From Novakomyces olei (lineage: Eukaryota > Ascomycota > Novakomycetes > Novakomycetales > Novakomycetaceae): a stretch of DNA of 64,000 bases. The notes beneath the pieces are model-generated. The model was not told the origin of the DNA. It ran no database searches and worked only from the letters and a program-made list of their open reading frames with translations. Where the stretch lies: positions 1,541,001-1,605,000 of the forward strand of contig JADEYG010000009.1 in assembly GCA_016906335.1 (NCBI GenBank), written 5' to 3'. This document shows, piece by piece, positions 62,511 to 64,000 of the stretch. Every line of letters begins with the position of its first letter. Within the stretch, counting starts at the first letter, position 1. The position numbers were made by a program, and so were the translations under genes.

Positions 62511-62846
62511 TGATATTCCAGCTGTACATTTATTTGTCCTTTACTGCTCTAATTGATATTTGTTAATTAATTAATTAATTAATAATTTATTTATTAATTT
62601 ATTAATTTATTAATTTATTATTTATTATTTATTTATTAATTTATTATTTATTTATTAATTTATTTATTTATTAATTTATTATTAATTTATTTATTCATTC
62701 ATTCTCTTTCTGTTTTGCCTCGTCAAAAAGACAGAGTCTCTGCTTTCTTTCCACTTTGTCTAGTGCGATTTATTGCCTTGTACTCTACAGGCTCACTGCC
62801 TCGTTATCAATTCGTGGCAACTTTTTGTGTTTAATCACGCTTCAAT
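62511..62846. other. PBS2 upstream region
   Basis: AT-rich with a degenerate TTAATTTA array (62562-62702), then a T/C-rich leader. No gene is seen. Confidence 0.55.
62562..62702. repeat. Degenerate array of TTAATTTATTTA units
   Basis: Mixed TTAATTTA and TTTATTTA units over 140 bp, upstream of PBS2. Confidence 0.85.
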
Positions 62847-64000
62847 ATGGCAGACGAGCTGAACGGCCCATCGGCAGTCCGAGCACCGTCTCCGCCTGCA
62901 GCGGCGTCTCAAGAAAAACCGGAGACGCTCAGATCCGTGTCCCAGCCAACACTCTCGGACCAGTTACAAAGGGTAGAAATATCGACAGAAACAGAAGCTG
63001 GAGACACGAAACCAGTGTCGCCTGACCCCCGGACTTGCTCGACTTTTGCCTACAATCGAAGCAAAGACCTTGCTTTAAGCAATGTAAATGCTGCTCGAAG
63101 GCCGCCTAATGCCCCTCTTTTCCCAGCCGGATCCGAGGATCGCCGGACGCCGTCTCCGGCCTCGAGCTTCTCCACAACTGGACCAAACAAGACAAGGCCT
63201 TCACCGGGAATAAGCGGGCTCCATACGAGCGCACAGGAACGGTTCCGGGCCTTTCAGCAGCAGCGAATGCGATCAAAGTCCGATGCGAGTATTGCAAACA
63301 GCAACAGCAATAATAATATTACCAACAAACCTAATGACAGCAACAATGCAAACAATAATGTAAACAATAATAATGAGAGCAGCAGCCCTTTCAACACCAA
63401 ACCTGTTGACCAAAGGACGCTAGTTGCCCAGGAAATGGCAGCAGCGAGCCCTGCTCCAGCAGCCTCTACACAGTCTCCAAAACTGCCTTCGCCAGCAATA
63501 GGGATGGGTGGAGGACTGGCAGCGAGGAGAAATGCGCCCGGCAGACTGCCTGGTCCACCTGGAGCCAATGCGCCCAAGCCTGCAGTCGGCGGCATGGCAG
63601 CCCGTCGAGGCCTTTTGCTCAACGGCAATCCGACACTAAACAGCCGTGGCAGAGCAAATCCTGCTTCTTCAGCCGTCTCTGGAAGCCAGTTTGGACAGTT
63701 TTCTGATATTGTTGATGCCAGCACGGGGACACTGAATTTTAAAAACAAGGCGGTTGTGAATGCAGACGGAGTCAATTTCTCTTCAGGCAAAAAGTTCCGT
63801 ATAAACCTGGGCGAGTTTGAAAAACTGGACGAGCTGGGCAAAGGCAATTATGGTGTAGTGTACCGCGTTCTGCATAAGCCGAGTGGTGTGCAGATGGCGT
63901 TGAAGGAAGTCCGGCTGAGTCTCGACGAAACGACGTTTCGCCAAATAATAATGGAGCTCGATGTCCTCCACAAGGCAACCAGCCCGAATATTGTCGAGTT
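62847..64000 (+). CDS. PBS2: MAP kinase kinase Pbs2/Wis1 (partial, right edge)
   Basis: ATG at 62847; the frame stays open for 384 codons to the window edge, where the kinase domain is cut. The N-terminal 310 residues are disordered (P, S, N, A-rich, with an Asn run near residues 150-175). Then comes a segment matching Wis1/Pbs2, DIVDASTGTLNFKNKAVV and GVNFSSGKKFRINL, and the start of the kinase domain: LDELGKGNYGVVYRVLHKPS (glycine loop), MALKEVRLSL (catalytic Lys) and FRQIIMELDVLHKATSPNIV. Pbs2/Wis1 is the MAPKK of the HOG/Sty1 osmotic and stress pathway; it phosphorylates Hog1/Sty1 in the cytoplasm. The remaining kinase domain lies outside the window. Confidence 0.95.
   Translation, partial: MADELNGPSAVRAPSPPAAASQEKPETLRSVSQPTLSDQLQRVEISTETEAGDTKPVSPDPRTCSTFAYNRSKDLALSNVNAARRPPNAPLFPAGSEDRRTPSPASSFSTTGPNKTRPSPGISGLHTSAQERFRAFQQQRMRSKSDASIANSNSNNNITNKPNDSNNANNNVNNNNESSSPFNTKPVDQRTLVAQEMAAASPAPAASTQSPKLPSPAIGMGGGLAARRNAPGRLPGPPGANAPKPAVGGMAARRGLLLNGNPTLNSRGRANPASSAVSGSQFGQFSDIVDASTGTLNFKNKAVVNADGVNFSSGKKFRINLGEFEKLDELGKGNYGVVYRVLHKPSGVQMALKEVRLSLDETTFRQIIMELDVLHKATSPNIVE

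Noticed and set aside
1-64000. Secondary-metabolite or other functional gene cluster
   Set aside because: Neighbouring genes belong to unrelated housekeeping pathways, with no backbone synthase, no shared regulator and no co-directional grouping.

Overview
The window is nuclear DNA of an ascomycete fungus, most likely a yeast-like one outside the Saccharomyces clade: an early-diverging Saccharomycotina lineage (Yarrowia, Lipomyces or Trigonopsis-like) or a Taphrinomycotina. The reasons are these. There are spliceosomal introns in more than half of the genes, with GTAAGT/GTATGT donors and a CTAAC/CTAAT/CTGAC branch point only a few bases from the AG. There is a HomolD box in front of the ribosomal protein gene. 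The gene set includes a delta-12 desaturase, an Atl1-type alkyltransferase-like protein and a full-size ABCA transporter. The species cannot be fixed from sequence alone. Base composition is moderate, intergenic DNA is AT-rich, and short tandem arrays are very abundant.

Layout, left to right: FAD2 oleate desaturase (+); an unknown coiled-coil protein (-); a two-intron full-size ABCA transporter (+); PFS2, a cleavage/polyadenylation WD40 protein (-); a FYV7-like rRNA-processing protein (-); a mitochondrial PPR protein (+); a YIPF1/2-type Yip1-domain protein with six exons (+); ATL1 (-); a possible secreted orphan (-); a gene-poor stretch; a glucose-repressible-looking sugar transporter (+); a small disordered protein (+); HFI1/ADA1 of SAGA (-); RPS5 (+); SCS7 sphingolipid fatty acid 2-hydroxylase (-); the splicing factor RSD1/RBM39 (+); a four-TM protein with a very long tail (-); KSP1 kinase (+); KGD1 (+); a Dbl-homology RhoGEF (+); an HGSNAT-like membrane acyltransferase (+); an ECM3-type auxin efflux carrier homologue (-); LSC1 (+); UTR4 enolase-phosphatase (-); a doubtful small gene (-); and the first 1.15 kb of PBS2/WIS1 MAPKK (+), cut by the right edge.

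There is no operon logic; neighbours are mostly unrelated housekeeping and regulatory genes. Two TCA-cycle genes lie here: KGD1 makes succinyl-CoA and LSC1 is a subunit of the enzyme that uses it. FAD2 and SCS7 both modify membrane lipids. KSP1 and PBS2 are nutrient/stress kinases.

I did not find a gene cluster that looks like a new biological system. The strongest unexplained patterns are: (1) a recurrent 10-mer AGAAAACCCT upstream of many genes, related to telomere-like AACCCTAA boxes; (2) long introns that repeatedly carry a tandem array, each with a different unit, next to a separate class of 36-56 nt introns; (3) clusters of perfect palindromes built on ACGCGT inside several coding regions and in one promoter; and (4) repeat-derived insertions inside conserved protein domains. 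All gene models are hand-spliced from the sequence; exon sums were checked for reading frame.
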